Assembly (NCBI GenBank): GCA_027619975.1
Contig: JAQCGX010000002.1
Span: 1 to 64,000, forward strand
Origin: Nitrospinota bacterium
Lineage (GTDB): Bacteria > Nitrospinota > Nitrospinia > Nitrospinales > VA-1
Direction: 5' to 3'
DNA length: 64,000 bases
How positions within the stretch are numbered: position 1 is the first letter of the stretch; each line of letters opens with the position of its first letter. Shown piece after piece: positions 43,716 to 54,001 of this stretch. The position numbers were made by a program, and so were the translations under genes. The notes under the pieces are model-generated. The model was not told the origin of the DNA, searched no databases, and saw only the letters and a program-made list of their open reading frames with translations.

Positions 43716-45311
43716 ATGTGTCGCAAACTCCCTGCAATAATCATTCTGAGTTTTCTTTCCTTTTCAGTCATTTTTCCATTTTCTGCCCTGTGGGCGGTGG
43801 AATCTGCAACCGACATGCCTTCTGAAGACAATTTGCATTTTCTGACGTTAAGGGAAGCCATTGAGCAGACCCTGAAAAATAATGTCACCATCGCCGTTGA
43901 GGAGTTCAATTCAAAAATTCGAGCCCAGGATATCATTGACAGGAAATCCGAGTTCGACCCCAGTGTCGCTATCGAACTGTCTACCGGAGAACAAAAAAGA
44001 CAAGCCTCCGGTGCCTTTTCTTCGCCCGACGAAAGCCGAGCCCGCGATCACGCCTGGGACCTGTCCCTGAAACAAAAAGTGATCACGGGTGGTGATTATG
44101 AAATCAACTTCAACAATGCAAGAGACAAGACCAATTCCGCATTTGCCGGCTTGAATCCGCAATATTCTTCAGAGCTTATTTTGTCGGCCACCCAGCCGCT
44201 GTTGAAAAACTTTGGCTTTGACAATAATAAAAGAAATATTTATATCGCCAATAATGACCAGGACATTTCGGAATTTGAATTTGAAGGTAAGGTGATCGAC
44301 ACCGTCACCGCAATGGAAAACGTTTACTGGGAGCTGGTGTTCAGTATCGAAGACCTGAATGTGAAAAAGAAGTCTTTAAAAAGAGCGCAGGATCTTGAAA
44401 AACGGGTGCGTGCTCAAGTGGAAGTGGGAACCGTCGCGCCACTTGAAATTCTTCAAGCCCAATCGGAAGTGGCTTCTCGCGAAGAACTCCTGCTTCAGGC
44501 CGAGGATCTGATTCAGGACAATGAGGATAACCTGAAAAATATTTTGAATATCAATTTTGACTCTCCAACAGGATTAAAAAAAATGGTTCCTGCGGACAAA
44601 CCGCAATTCAAGCCTGAGGAAGAAAATTATTTAAATGAGCCTATCAAGGAAGCCTTGAAGAATCGTCCCGATTACCTGTCCCGAAAAACTACACTGGCAA
44701 ATGAAAATATTCTCGTTAAATACAATGAAAATCAGGTTTATCCTTCCGTGGACCTATTTGGCAGTTTGGGGCTGAACGGAATCAGCGGAGATGCGGTTCC
44801 TATCACCACCGGAACCATTACTGGCACCAGTCGTTTCGGTGGGGGATATGATACGGCTCTGAATAATACGATTTCAAAGGATTATTATCAGTGGGAAGTG
44901 GGACTTAAGCTCAGCTATCCTTTAGGTAACCGGTCTGCAAAAAGCAAGTTGACGGCCTCCCGTCTGAAAGTAGCTCAGACCCTGCTGGATATCAAGGATC
45001 TTGAAAAAAAGATTGTTGTGGAAGTGAGGGAAGCCGTCCGGCAAATAAAAACAGAGAGCAAGCGGGTGCAGGCCACTCGCATTGCCCGCAAACTTGCGGA
45101 GGAAAAACTAAACGCTGAGGAAAAAAAGTTGGAGGTTGGCTTGTCCACCAGTTTTGAAGTTCTGCAATTTCAGGAAGATCTGGTTGCAGAGCAGAGCAAC
45201 GAGATCCGAGCCCTCATTGATTACAATAAATCAAAAACCAGATTGCGCCAGGTATTAGCCACCACGCTTGACTCCAACAATATCAAAGTGGCGTCAAAAA
45301 CAGATTCATGA
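43716..45311 (+). CDS. TolC-family outer-membrane efflux protein
   Basis: 531 residues with a signal peptide (basic start, hydrophobic to about residue 28, ending SALWA). The protein shows paired TolC repeats: LTLREAIEQTLKNN near 47, the helical ENVYWELVFSIEDLNVKKKSLKRAQDLEKRVRAQVEVGTV-type block, EALKNRPDYLSRK, then the second half RLKVAQTLLDIKDLEKKIVVEVREAVRQI. It would form a trimeric periplasm-spanning channel for the adaptor that follows (four-base overlap). Confidence 0.93.
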   Translation: MCRKLPAIIILSFLSFSVIFPFSALWAVESATDMPSEDNLHFLTLREAIEQTLKNNVTIAVEEFNSKIRAQDIIDRKSEFDPSVAIELSTGEQKRQASGAFSSPDESRARDHAWDLSLKQKVITGGDYEINFNNARDKTNSAFAGLNPQYSSELILSATQPLLKNFGFDNNKRNIYIANNDQDISEFEFEGKVIDTVTAMENVYWELVFSIEDLNVKKKSLKRAQDLEKRVRAQVEVGTVAPLEILQAQSEVASREELLLQAEDLIQDNEDNLKNILNINFDSPTGLKKMVPADKPQFKPEEENYLNEPIKEALKNRPDYLSRKTTLANENILVKYNENQVYPSVDLFGSLGLNGISGDAVPITTGTITGTSRFGGGYDTALNNTISKDYYQWEVGLKLSYPLGNRSAKSKLTASRLKVAQTLLDIKDLEKKIVVEVREAVRQIKTESKRVQATRIARKLAEEKLNAEEKKLEVGLSTSFEVLQFQEDLVAEQSNEIRALIDYNKSKTRLRQVLATTLDSNNIKVASKTDS

Positions 45312-46639
45312 AAAAAATCATTATTTATATAGGGGTTCCTGTTCTATTAATTGTCCTTTATTTGATTGCATCCAATTCAAATAGTGATGATTCTAAGCCA
45401 ACAGTTGCTTTTAAAACCACCGAGGTCATCAAAGGGGATCTGGCAGTTCAAATTTCTGCGACCGGAATCGTCGAACCCAACTTTAAAGTGGAAGTTAAAT
45501 CGAAAGCAAGCGGCGAAGTTTTAAAATTCGCGTTTGAAGAGGGGGATTTTGTCCAAAAAAATACACTTTTACTGCAACTGGATAAGTCGGACGAAAAAAG
45601 AAATGTGGCCAAAGCAAACGCGGAAAAATCAAGCAGCATTGCCAAGTTAAGAAAAGCTGAAACCGCCCTTCTCCTGCAGGAAACCAGGTATCAAACAGAT
45701 CTGCAAAAAGCCCAGTCCGGGGTGCTTGCCGCAGAAGCCAACTTGAAAGAATCCGAAGATAAGCTCCAGCGACAGAAAGATCTGTTTGAGAAGAAATTTT
45801 CTTCCCAGGAAACTTTAGATACTGCTTCTACCGCATATTCAATCAATAGAGAAAATTTGATTCAGGCTCAGGCTCAATTGCAGGTGGCGAACGATTCCGT
45901 TCACGACATCACCATGAAAAAAAATGAGATTCAACTCGCCAGAGCGGATGTCGAGCGGGCTGAAATTGCCCTGGATGAAGTACAGGAACGCTTGGATGAA
46001 ACGGAAATATTCGCTCCCATCACTGGAGTGATCATACAAAAGCTGGTTGAGGAAGGACAGATCATCGCCTCGGGAATATCCAATGTGAGCGGCGGAACTC
46101 CTCTGGCAACCATTGCGGACATGTCCCGCTTGTTCATCATTGCTGATGTGGATGAAACAGACATCGGTTCGGTAAAACTGGATCAAAATGTGACCCTTTC
46201 GGCGGATGCCTTTCCGGGAAAGACCTTTCAGGGAATGGTCCGGCGCATCGCTCCTCAGGGAATCGTTGAAAACAGCATCACCGTTTTCAAAGTCAAGATC
46301 GAGGTCCTGGGCTCTGGAAAAAGCAACCTAAAACCCATGATGTCAGCCAACATCGATATTGTGACCTCTTCAGTAAATGATACCCTTTACATTTCAAGAG
46401 GGGCGGTCCGAAAAGAGGAAGATGCTAATTATGTTGTCGTTCTGGATAATGGAGCGCCAATGAAAATCCCGATTGAAACAGGTATAGAGAATGCTATTCA
46501 TACCCAGGTAATTTCAGGATTGGAGATGGGGCAAAAAGTCATATTGGCCGATTGGGAAAAAATTCTGGCAGAGGCTGGTGGTGAAAATAATAAAGGCTCT
46601 TCATTGAAAAAAATTCTTTGGATGATTCGGTCTAAATAA
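45308..46639 (+). CDS. macA: MacA/HlyD-type periplasmic adaptor
   Basis: 443 residues with an N-terminal anchor (about 4-20), a barrel-sandwich hybrid domain split by a long coiled-coil hairpin (about 95-215, rich in Ala/Gln/Lys), a beta-barrel region (ETEIFAPITGVIIQKLVEEGQII, TIADMSRLFIIADVDETDIGSV) and a membrane-proximal end (VISGLEMGQKVI). It connects the inner-membrane ABC proteins to the TolC channel. Its ATPase and permease genes lie 6.6 kb downstream. Confidence 0.9.
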   Translation: MKKIIIYIGVPVLLIVLYLIASNSNSDDSKPTVAFKTTEVIKGDLAVQISATGIVEPNFKVEVKSKASGEVLKFAFEEGDFVQKNTLLLQLDKSDEKRNVAKANAEKSSSIAKLRKAETALLLQETRYQTDLQKAQSGVLAAEANLKESEDKLQRQKDLFEKKFSSQETLDTASTAYSINRENLIQAQAQLQVANDSVHDITMKKNEIQLARADVERAEIALDEVQERLDETEIFAPITGVIIQKLVEEGQIIASGISNVSGGTPLATIADMSRLFIIADVDETDIGSVKLDQNVTLSADAFPGKTFQGMVRRIAPQGIVENSITVFKVKIEVLGSGKSNLKPMMSANIDIVTSSVNDTLYISRGAVRKEEDANYVVVLDNGAPMKIPIETGIENAIHTQVISGLEMGQKVILADWEKILAEAGGENNKGSSLKKILWMIRSK

Positions 46640-46702
46640 TATTTTTCGTTTTTGTGGTTTTTTGTGCGGTAAGCTTGATGATATAAAAAATTTGCGGAGA
46701 GT

Positions 46703-48592
46703 ATGAATCGGAAATCAATTTTCAATCAGGTAAAAATAAAGTTATGGTTTTCATGTCTGCGAACACCAAAAGGGTTCCCCTGGGTGATTTTGCTTGTGTG
46801 GTCTTTCGTATTCCCCCTCCCCTCTCATGGTGAGGAAATTTCCTATCGGGTTAATTTCAAGGGTATCGAAAATGATGAGGTTCAGAAGGCCTTGGAAGCG
46901 TCTTCCAATCTTGTTCAGTTAAAAGAAAAACCTCTATCAAGTTCATCCAGTTTAATCCTCCGTGCCCGTGATGATGAAAAACGCCTGCCACAGGTATTAA
47001 AGTCTTTTGGCTATTTTGCAGGAAAGACACAAATAGAAATTGAAAAACAATCTGTACAATCCATCCTTCCAAGCGGACTTCGGGGCAAAGAATCCATCGA
47101 AGTCGTTATAAGCATTGAAACAGGCCCTGTTTATAATATCGGGAACATTCAAATTATGGGAATCGATCAACTAAATTTACGAAATTTTCAGATCGAATTG
47201 AAAACGGGAGACCCGGCACTGGGGCAATCCGTTCTCAATGCCGGGAGCGAAATCACTTCCCGAATCAAACTTGCGGGATATCCCTTTGTTCGTATGGCCA
47301 AAAGAAAACTCCGGGTCAATCATCTGAAAAAAATAATGGATGTGTTTTTTGAAATAGACCCAGGTCCCGTAGCAAGTCTGGGGGAAGTTTCCATTACTGG
47401 ATTGGATAAGGTGAAAGAGGAATTCATACTGAAACGGGTTCCCTGGGTACCCGGCGATGACTATGACCCGCGAATCCTGGAAAAATTTCGCTCTGATCTT
47501 TCCGGATTGGGAGTTTTTTCTTCTATGAAATTGAGGATCCCCGATAAAGCCGATTTGAATAAGGAAGAAGCTTCTCAACCCCTGCCGGTGCAATTGGATG
47601 TTGAGGAAAAGGCCCCTCGATTTTTCGGATTTGGCGGTGATTTTTCAACGAACCAGGGCATTGGTTTGAATGCCTTCTGGGGGCACCGGAATTTTTTTGG
47701 AGAGGCAGACAAATTAAAAATAAAGGGCCGTCTGGGGCGTATCGGCGAAAATGAATTTTCTAGAATTGATCAAATACTGGGGTTGGATTTTCAAAAACCG
47801 GATTTTCTGTCCCGTCATCAAGATCTTTTATTTAACGCGGAACTGGCGAATGAACACCCCAACGCATTTGAGCGTGAAAGCATATCCTCCTCGCTGGGAT
47901 TGAACCGTCGATTGGATAATAAATTTTCGGTCAGCGGGGGTGTTAAATGGGAGTTCGCATCTATTGAGGATGCTAACGGTAAAGATGAGTTCGCTCTGTT
48001 TAGTTTTCCCATGGGTCTCATGCACGACACCACAACGGATTTACTGGACCCGAAAACGGGTTTTCGGAATGAGTTGAGCGTCACGCCTTATACCGTAGCG
48101 GTCGGATCAACTGGCGGATTCACCAAGTTTAAAGTCGGCAGTCGAGCCTATTATAAAGTTGCGAAAGACGGTTCGGTAGTTCTGGCTGGACGGGTTCTTT
48201 TAGGAAGTATCGTTGGCCCCGCAACGAATCAAGTTCCGGCGGACAAGCGCTTCTTTTCAGGCGGTGGAGGGTCTGTCCGCGGTTACGAGTTTCAGAATGT
48301 AGGGCCTTTAGATAGCAAAAATGATCCCGCAGGGGGAAGGAGTCTCATTGAAGTGGGAGTGGAAGCCCGGTTTCGATATAAAGATTTTGGTATTGTTCCC
48401 TTTATTGATGGTGGCAATGTTTTCGACTCCCAGCTGCCTAAATTTGATGAAGATTTACGATGGGGCGTAGGACTAGGCCTTCGTTATTATACAAAAATAG
48501 GTCCCTTGCGGGTTGATCTAGCGGCGCCTTTGAACCGTCGAACCAATGATGACCCTGTCGCTTTCTATATCAGCATCGGTCAATCGTTTTAA
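46703..48592 (+). CDS. tamA: TamA/BamA-type outer-membrane assembly protein
   Basis: 629 residues. A signal peptide ends near residue 45 (FPLPSHGEE). Three POTRA-like domains follow (about 45-300; GPVYNIGNIQIMGIDQLN, GPVASLGEVSITGLDKVKEEF). The C-terminal 16-strand barrel of the Omp85 family carries the conserved GGGGSVRGYEFQ near residue 520, and ends in an aromatic (IGQSF). TamA works with TamB, whose gene starts right after its stop. Three POTRAs point to TamA rather than BamA (five). Confidence 0.9.
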   Translation: MNRKSIFNQVKIKLWFSCLRTPKGFPWVILLVWSFVFPLPSHGEEISYRVNFKGIENDEVQKALEASSNLVQLKEKPLSSSSSLILRARDDEKRLPQVLKSFGYFAGKTQIEIEKQSVQSILPSGLRGKESIEVVISIETGPVYNIGNIQIMGIDQLNLRNFQIELKTGDPALGQSVLNAGSEITSRIKLAGYPFVRMAKRKLRVNHLKKIMDVFFEIDPGPVASLGEVSITGLDKVKEEFILKRVPWVPGDDYDPRILEKFRSDLSGLGVFSSMKLRIPDKADLNKEEASQPLPVQLDVEEKAPRFFGFGGDFSTNQGIGLNAFWGHRNFFGEADKLKIKGRLGRIGENEFSRIDQILGLDFQKPDFLSRHQDLLFNAELANEHPNAFERESISSSLGLNRRLDNKFSVSGGVKWEFASIEDANGKDEFALFSFPMGLMHDTTTDLLDPKTGFRNELSVTPYTVAVGSTGGFTKFKVGSRAYYKVAKDGSVVLAGRVLLGSIVGPATNQVPADKRFFSGGGGSVRGYEFQNVGPLDSKNDPAGGRSLIEVGVEARFRYKDFGIVPFIDGGNVFDSQLPKFDEDLRWGVGLGLRYYTKIGPLRVDLAAPLNRRTNDDPVAFYISIGQSF

Positions 48593-51500
48593 ATGTATTC
48601 AATAACACCCACACGAAAGAAAATTGCCCTGATCGCCGGGATACTTTTGTCTCTGCTGTTTGTTGTGATTTTTAGCGCCTATGGATGGTTGCAATCGAAC
48701 TCAGGAAAACAACAATTGGTGCGATGGATAGAGGCGGCGGCTAATAATGGGGATACAAAACTGGCTATTGGCTCTCTGGAGGGCAGTGTCCCATCCGCTA
48801 TGGTATTGACGGATATTTGGGTTTCAGACTCTGCGGGAGTCTGGTTGAAGGTGGATCGAGTGGAATATCGTTGGCATCCGTGGAGCCTGCTTAAAGGACT
48901 ATTCCGGGTCGAAGAATTAGCTATCCAAACCGTCGATTTATTGAGAAAACCTATTTTACCCGAAACGGAAATTGAAGCGCCCCCACAAGAAAATAGCGAA
49001 CCCTTCACGGGTATTCCCGTTGCTTTGAGTATTGACCGGCTTGTAGCGGAAAAAATTCGACTGGGGGAAACAGTTTTAGGTGAGGAAGTACAATTAACCT
49101 TGAACAGCCAGATGGCCTATCTGGGACTATCCGAAGGGTTGTTGCTCAATCTGAACCTGAAACGCATCGATCAAACCCCTGGCAAGGTGGATCTTGAAAT
49201 TTCTTTTCTTCCGTTGTCTAAGACCTTTGTGATGGGGTTGAATGCAGAAGAGCCTGCAGGCGGACTTCTGGTGCATGCACTGCAGGTTCCAGATTTGCCG
49301 GAAATGTCCGCCATCATCAAGGGAGAAGGAACCCTGGATGATTGGCAGGGACGGTTCAATTTTCATGCAGGGCCTTTCCTGGGTGTGGAAGGACGAGCGG
49401 GGCTAAAAACGATTGCCAGTGAGCAATACGCTCTCGATCTTACAATGAAAGCCAAGCTCGCTTCCTATATACCCCCTGAGCTTTTGGATGTCTGGGGAGA
49501 TTCAGTGGATTTGAGTACCCGTGTGGTCTCAGAATCTTTTAAAAAGATAACAATCCAAAAGCTGAACGTCTCGCATCCAGCGGTCCATTTGGACGTGGGT
49601 GGTGATGTGGACTTGGGTGAAGGTGAAATGAGCATGCGTTACACCCTCACTGCCGGAGACGACAAGGCGTATTCAACAATGGTTCCGGATGTTCAGTGGA
49701 ATTCGCTCAAGCTTTCTGGATCAGCGGAAGGGTTGTTCCTGCAACCCAAAATTGATGTGACTATTGAAGGAAAGGATTTGAGGGCATTGAGTTATGCCGT
49801 TTCCCTCACCAATGCTCAATTGCAAATCACACCGGACCAACCACTTAATCAAAAGGGTTTCAAACTGGCTGTGCGTGGAGGCGGGTTGTTGAATGGCCTC
49901 AGCGGACCTGACCTGAGTTTAAAGAAAATCATTCCAGAGAAAATGACATGGGGGTTGCTAGGAAATATCGATTTGGATCATCAAAAAATCGATCTGGAGC
50001 AATTTGAATTTTTGAGCGATTTGGCTAATTTTAATTTGAAGGGTCAACTGAACCAATGGGGCGAGCAGGCTAAAGTAAATGGAGTTGTCAATCTACCAGA
50101 ACTATCGAAGTTCACTGAGTTGGCTCAAACGAAATTGACGGGTAATTTAAACTTAGATTTGAGTGTTGAGTCTGAGGAATATGGAAAAACCATATTCACC
50201 CGTTTTGATACGTTGATCGAAAATATGGTTACCGACTTTCCAGACGTGAATACTTTGGCGGGAGAGCGGATAAGCATTGCTGGCAAAGTAAGTCTTGCTA
50301 AAGATGGTTTGATTCATGTCGATGCGTTGAAGTTCAATGGTGTAGCAATTTCCGGTGTGCTGAATGCAACATTGACTGAGAAGCAGGCAGTGGAAGCCGA
50401 CTTGTCGGTTACCTTGCCTCGTCTCGCCGTATTATCCGCGAAAGTGGGAAAAAATCTATCCGGCCAATTGCATGTCAAAACAAAAATCCAAGGTATCTTG
50501 TCCTCGCCCAGGATCACTGCCAGCATTGAAAGCAAGAATCTCGTTTTTGATGGTATTCCGGTTGAAAAAGGCCGGGGCGATGTAACAGCTGGAAATTTGC
50601 AAAAGTCTCCGACGGGAACATTAGCAACTCATATCAAAGCAAATGAATGGGAGGCAACCACTTCCACCGATTTTGCCCTGCAACCGGATGATCGTTTGTC
50701 GCTGAAGAAAATCAAAGTTGCGGGTTCAGGGGCAGAAATTCTCGGAGATCTGTTGGTCGATCTAAAATCCACTTCTGTAAATGGAACCTTGAATGGACGG
50801 ATACTCGATTATTCGACGATCAATGACATCATTAAACAGGATATATCCGGCAATACCGTTTTGACTGTGAATTTGTCGAATGCCGATGGGCAGACGGTAA
50901 ACTTTGCGGCGCAAGTGGATGATTTCAATTTGAAGGGAGAATCTCCACTTTCAATCAAGTCAGTGGGCTTGTCCGGGAAAGTGACCCATGCCCTGACAGA
51001 ACCTATCGTAGAAAGTAAATTGCAAGTATCTGCGTTGAGTCACTCGGCGGCAAAAGTTAATAATTTGGTTTTGACTACGCAGGGGTCGTTGAAGGCCATG
51101 GATGTTTCACTGGAAGCTGATGCAATGCCGACTGCAGGACCAGAAGCGAATGTTAAATCGACCGGAAAATTGAGCATGGCGGATGCCTCTCAGGAATTTC
51201 AATTGAAAACACTGGCAGGAAAAGTGGGTAAGATTCCTTTCCAATTGACTCAACCGGCCCTCATTAAAGTCAATGCTACGGATTTGGAACTGAGTCAATT
51301 TGCAATGAAGATACAGGATGGCCAAGTGTCTTCTAATTTTAAAAAGAACTCCGAAGGGTTGTTTGGTGATTTTACCGTGGATCATTTTCCTTTGAACATA
51401 GTGAACCAACTTGTTCCAGGGCTGGGTGTTCATGGAGATCTAAAAGGAAAAGCGGTTTTCGATGGTAATTTTGAAAATCCCAAAGGCAATTTAAAATTTT

Positions 51501-53005
51501 CTGTGACGCAATTGAAATTTGATCAGGCAACTAAACAGGGGTTGGCTCCAGCCACAGTCGATTTGCAAGGAACCTGGGAAAAGGGACTCACAAAAGTTGA
51601 TTTAAATTTCACTCAACCCTCTGTGGGGGAATTCAAGGCAAACGGTGAAATTCCTCTGGTAATGGTTAATGACCCGACAGGAATTAGTATTCCTGCCAAA
51701 GCTCCCCTAAAAGGTAGTGCCAAAGGCCAACTGGGTTTGGATATTTTAAATGATATCCTGGTGGCCAGCGGCAATCAGATTCGAGGCAAGGTGGATCTGG
51801 CAGTTCAAGCGGGAGGAACGATAGATGCGCCGCAGGTGGCGGGTACCGTTAAATTCCTCGATGGCGAATTTGAAAACCTGAAATTGGGAACTTCTCTTAA
51901 ATCCATAGAAATCCTGACATCATTCGATAGGAACCAATTTATTTTAGATAGTCTGAGTGCCCGAACTCCGAAGGACGGTACTATTTTCGCGAAGGGAACT
52001 ATAAAAAAATCTGGCGAAGATGATTTCATTGCCGACCTGAAACTGAACACAAAATCTGCGCAATTGGTGGCTATCGATACGATCACCTCCCAGGTGACGA
52101 GTGATCTGCATTTGCTGGGTTCGATAAAATCCCCTGCATTAAAAGGGGGAATTACCATCAACCATACGGAAATATACGTTCCCAATAAACTGCCTCCAAG
52201 TGTCGTGGTGTTGGAGGTCGAAGAAACTGACGGCAATGAAGATGAAATTGAAAAAACAATAAAGATCGAATCAGCAAAAAAAGAGGACCCTGGATTTGAT
52301 ATGGCTTTGGATTTGAAGATAAAGGCTCCAGGGCAGATCTTTGTTCGTGGCAGAGGCTTGGATGCAGAACTTGAAGGAGATCTGCAGGTTACAGGAACTA
52401 CAAATAAGCCCAAGGTGGATGGAGCATTCAAGCTTCGCCGGGGAACGTTGAATATATTGAATCGAAAAGTAAAATTCAAACAGGGAGTGGTGAGATTCGA
52501 TGGTGTCCCAGCACGAGAGCCCGATCTTGATTTCAAAGCTGAAATCCCTGCCCAGAACATGACCATACTGATCAGTGTTCTGGGTGCTGTTTCTGACCCA
52601 AAAATTAAATTGAGCTCTGATCCGGAAATGCCTCAGGATGAAATACTTTCGAATTTCCTGTTTGATAAAAGCGCTGGTTCCATGACGCCGATTGAGCCGG
52701 TGCAACTTGCAAACTCAGCCGCTCAACTCGCGGGGATGGGTGGCCAGGGTGCGGGCGTCATGGATAAAGTGCGCGGCTCTCTGGGATTGGATACGTTGAA
52801 ATTCTCTGGCGATGATTCCGGACCGGGCGTCGAGGCCGGACGATATGTTGCAGAGGGTGTTTATGTTGGGGTGAAACAAGGGTTGGGAGAGGATTCCAGC
52901 GGTGCGATTCTCGAATATGAGGTCACCCCAAATATTACCGTGGAGAGCGATATCGGCGCGGATGCCAAATCCCGTGTGGGGATTTCCATGGAATGGGATT
53001 ATTAA
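48593..53005 (+). CDS. tamB: TamB-family translocation/assembly protein (DUF490)
   Basis: 1470 residues. One N-terminal transmembrane helix (about 12-30) is followed by a very long series of beta-rich segments forming the lipid-groove beta-taco. The C-terminal DUF490 region (about 1100-1470) has GRGLDAELEGDLQVTGT, KPKVDGAFKLRRGTLNIL, DPEMPQDEILSNFLFDKS and an aromatic C-terminus (SMEWDY). TamB bridges inner and outer membranes for barrel assembly or phospholipid transfer. It abuts tamA with no gap. Confidence 0.93.
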   Translation: MYSITPTRKKIALIAGILLSLLFVVIFSAYGWLQSNSGKQQLVRWIEAAANNGDTKLAIGSLEGSVPSAMVLTDIWVSDSAGVWLKVDRVEYRWHPWSLLKGLFRVEELAIQTVDLLRKPILPETEIEAPPQENSEPFTGIPVALSIDRLVAEKIRLGETVLGEEVQLTLNSQMAYLGLSEGLLLNLNLKRIDQTPGKVDLEISFLPLSKTFVMGLNAEEPAGGLLVHALQVPDLPEMSAIIKGEGTLDDWQGRFNFHAGPFLGVEGRAGLKTIASEQYALDLTMKAKLASYIPPELLDVWGDSVDLSTRVVSESFKKITIQKLNVSHPAVHLDVGGDVDLGEGEMSMRYTLTAGDDKAYSTMVPDVQWNSLKLSGSAEGLFLQPKIDVTIEGKDLRALSYAVSLTNAQLQITPDQPLNQKGFKLAVRGGGLLNGLSGPDLSLKKIIPEKMTWGLLGNIDLDHQKIDLEQFEFLSDLANFNLKGQLNQWGEQAKVNGVVNLPELSKFTELAQTKLTGNLNLDLSVESEEYGKTIFTRFDTLIENMVTDFPDVNTLAGERISIAGKVSLAKDGLIHVDALKFNGVAISGVLNATLTEKQAVEADLSVTLPRLAVLSAKVGKNLSGQLHVKTKIQGILSSPRITASIESKNLVFDGIPVEKGRGDVTAGNLQKSPTGTLATHIKANEWEATTSTDFALQPDDRLSLKKIKVAGSGAEILGDLLVDLKSTSVNGTLNGRILDYSTINDIIKQDISGNTVLTVNLSNADGQTVNFAAQVDDFNLKGESPLSIKSVGLSGKVTHALTEPIVESKLQVSALSHSAAKVNNLVLTTQGSLKAMDVSLEADAMPTAGPEANVKSTGKLSMADASQEFQLKTLAGKVGKIPFQLTQPALIKVNATDLELSQFAMKIQDGQVSSNFKKNSEGLFGDFTVDHFPLNIVNQLVPGLGVHGDLKGKAVFDGNFENPKGNLKFSVTQLKFDQATKQGLAPATVDLQGTWEKGLTKVDLNFTQPSVGEFKANGEIPLVMVNDPTGISIPAKAPLKGSAKGQLGLDILNDILVASGNQIRGKVDLAVQAGGTIDAPQVAGTVKFLDGEFENLKLGTSLKSIEILTSFDRNQFILDSLSARTPKDGTIFAKGTIKKSGEDDFIADLKLNTKSAQLVAIDTITSQVTSDLHLLGSIKSPALKGGITINHTEIYVPNKLPPSVVVLEVEETDGNEDEIEKTIKIESAKKEDPGFDMALDLKIKAPGQIFVRGRGLDAELEGDLQVTGTTNKPKVDGAFKLRRGTLNILNRKVKFKQGVVRFDGVPAREPDLDFKAEIPAQNMTILISVLGAVSDPKIKLSSDPEMPQDEILSNFLFDKSAGSMTPIEPVQLANSAAQLAGMGGQGAGVMDKVRGSLGLDTLKFSGDDSGPGVEAGRYVAEGVYVGVKQGLGEDSSGAILEYEVTPNITVESDIGADAKSRVGISMEWDY

Positions 53006-53024
53006 AGTCTATTTTACCCTCTAA

Positions 53025-53213
53025 CAGGTTGCTGAAAAAGTCCTAAACACGAGCGTTTCCACTGTTGTCATGCTGAGCCTGTCGAAGTATGACCTTGATA
53101 ATAAAGCTTGGTTTCGCACTTCGACATACCCCTGCGGGGCATGAAGGCAATTGTCGAATATCACAAGCTCAGTGTGACAGTTGCGGGTGGCAAAAATAGT
53201 TTTTCAGCAACCT
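53025..53213. repeat. 189-bp inverted-repeat (MITE-like) element
   Basis: The left end CAGGTTGCTGAAAAA (53025-53039) is the perfect reverse complement of the right end TTTTTCAGCAACCTG (53199-53213). The interior has a GTCATGCTGAGCCTGTCGAAG block like the widespread intergenic repeats of many bacteria, and no coding capacity. The right end recurs at 42-65. It sits between tamB and the MacB-type ATPase gene, separating them by 285 bases. Confidence 0.75.
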
Positions 53214-53290
53214 GCCAAGGGAATCATTTATTTATTTCTTGCCACTTCCCCACGCCCATTGAGATAATCAGGACACACATTATAATTTGA

Positions 53291-54001
53291 ATGTTTTCAT
53301 TTGTGAAAAAGCCCTCTGTGATTGATGTCTTAAATTTAAGTAAAACCTATAGGCTCGGCAATGTGGAAGTGCCCGCTCTGGCAGATGTCAGCTTTAACTT
53401 TAACCGGGGAGAATTCATAGCCATTATGGGGCCCTCAGGAAGCGGAAAATCGACATTGATGAACCTGCTGGGCTGTCTGGATCTTCCCACCTCCGGCACT
53501 TACCGTTTGGATAATATCGATATTCAGAATATGAGTCCCGACCAGCTCGCAGAAGTAAGAAATCGAAAAATCGGATTCGTGTTCCAGAGTTTTAATCTTT
53601 TGCCGCGCGCGTCGGCTTTGGAAAATATCGAGCTTCCTCTCCTTTACGGCCGAGTTCCCAATGCGTCTAAAATAGCGATGGATGCCCTTGCCCGCGTGGG
53701 TCTGGCAGATCGAGCCCGACACAAGCCGGCGGAACTATCTGGAGGGGAACGGCAACGGGTGGCCATTGCCCGTGCCTTTGTGAATAACCCCGCCATCATT
53801 CTCGCCGATGAGCCCACGGGAAATCTCGATTCCAAAACGGGTGAAGAAATCATGAATATATTCACACGCCTGAATGAAGAGGGAGTGATGGTCATTCTGG
53901 TCACGCATGAAAAAGAAATCGCCCAATACGCCCGCCACATTCTGAACATGAAAGATGGAAAATTGTTAAACCCGCCAATGATGACGGGACGCGTTTCCTG
54001 A
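53291..54001 (+). CDS. MacB-type ABC transporter ATP-binding protein
   Basis: 236 residues with Walker A GPSGSGKST, Q-loop FQSFNLLPR, signature LSGGERQR, Walker [12 protein letters not shown] and H-loop THE. The pattern, with a short N-terminal addition MFSFVKKPSV, is that of LolD/MacB ATPases that power export from the periplasmic side. The permease starts in its stop codon (one-base overlap). The upstream tolC-macA pair suggests a MacAB-TolC-like tripartite pump. Confidence 0.93.
   Translation: MFSFVKKPSVIDVLNLSKTYRLGNVEVPALADVSFNFNRGEFIAIMGPSGSGKSTLMNLLGCLDLPTSGTYRLDNIDIQNMSPDQLAEVRNRKIGFVFQSFNLLPRASALENIELPLLYGRVPNASKIAMDALARVGLADRARHKPAELSGGERQRVAIARAFVNNPAIILADEPTGNLDSKTGEEIMNIFTRLNEEGVMVILVTHEKEIAQYARHILNMKDGKLLNPPMMTGRVS

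Noticed and set aside
51805-52705. Long minus-strand frames opposite tamB
   Set aside because: Shadow frames of biased codons; low-complexity Ser/Pro composition.
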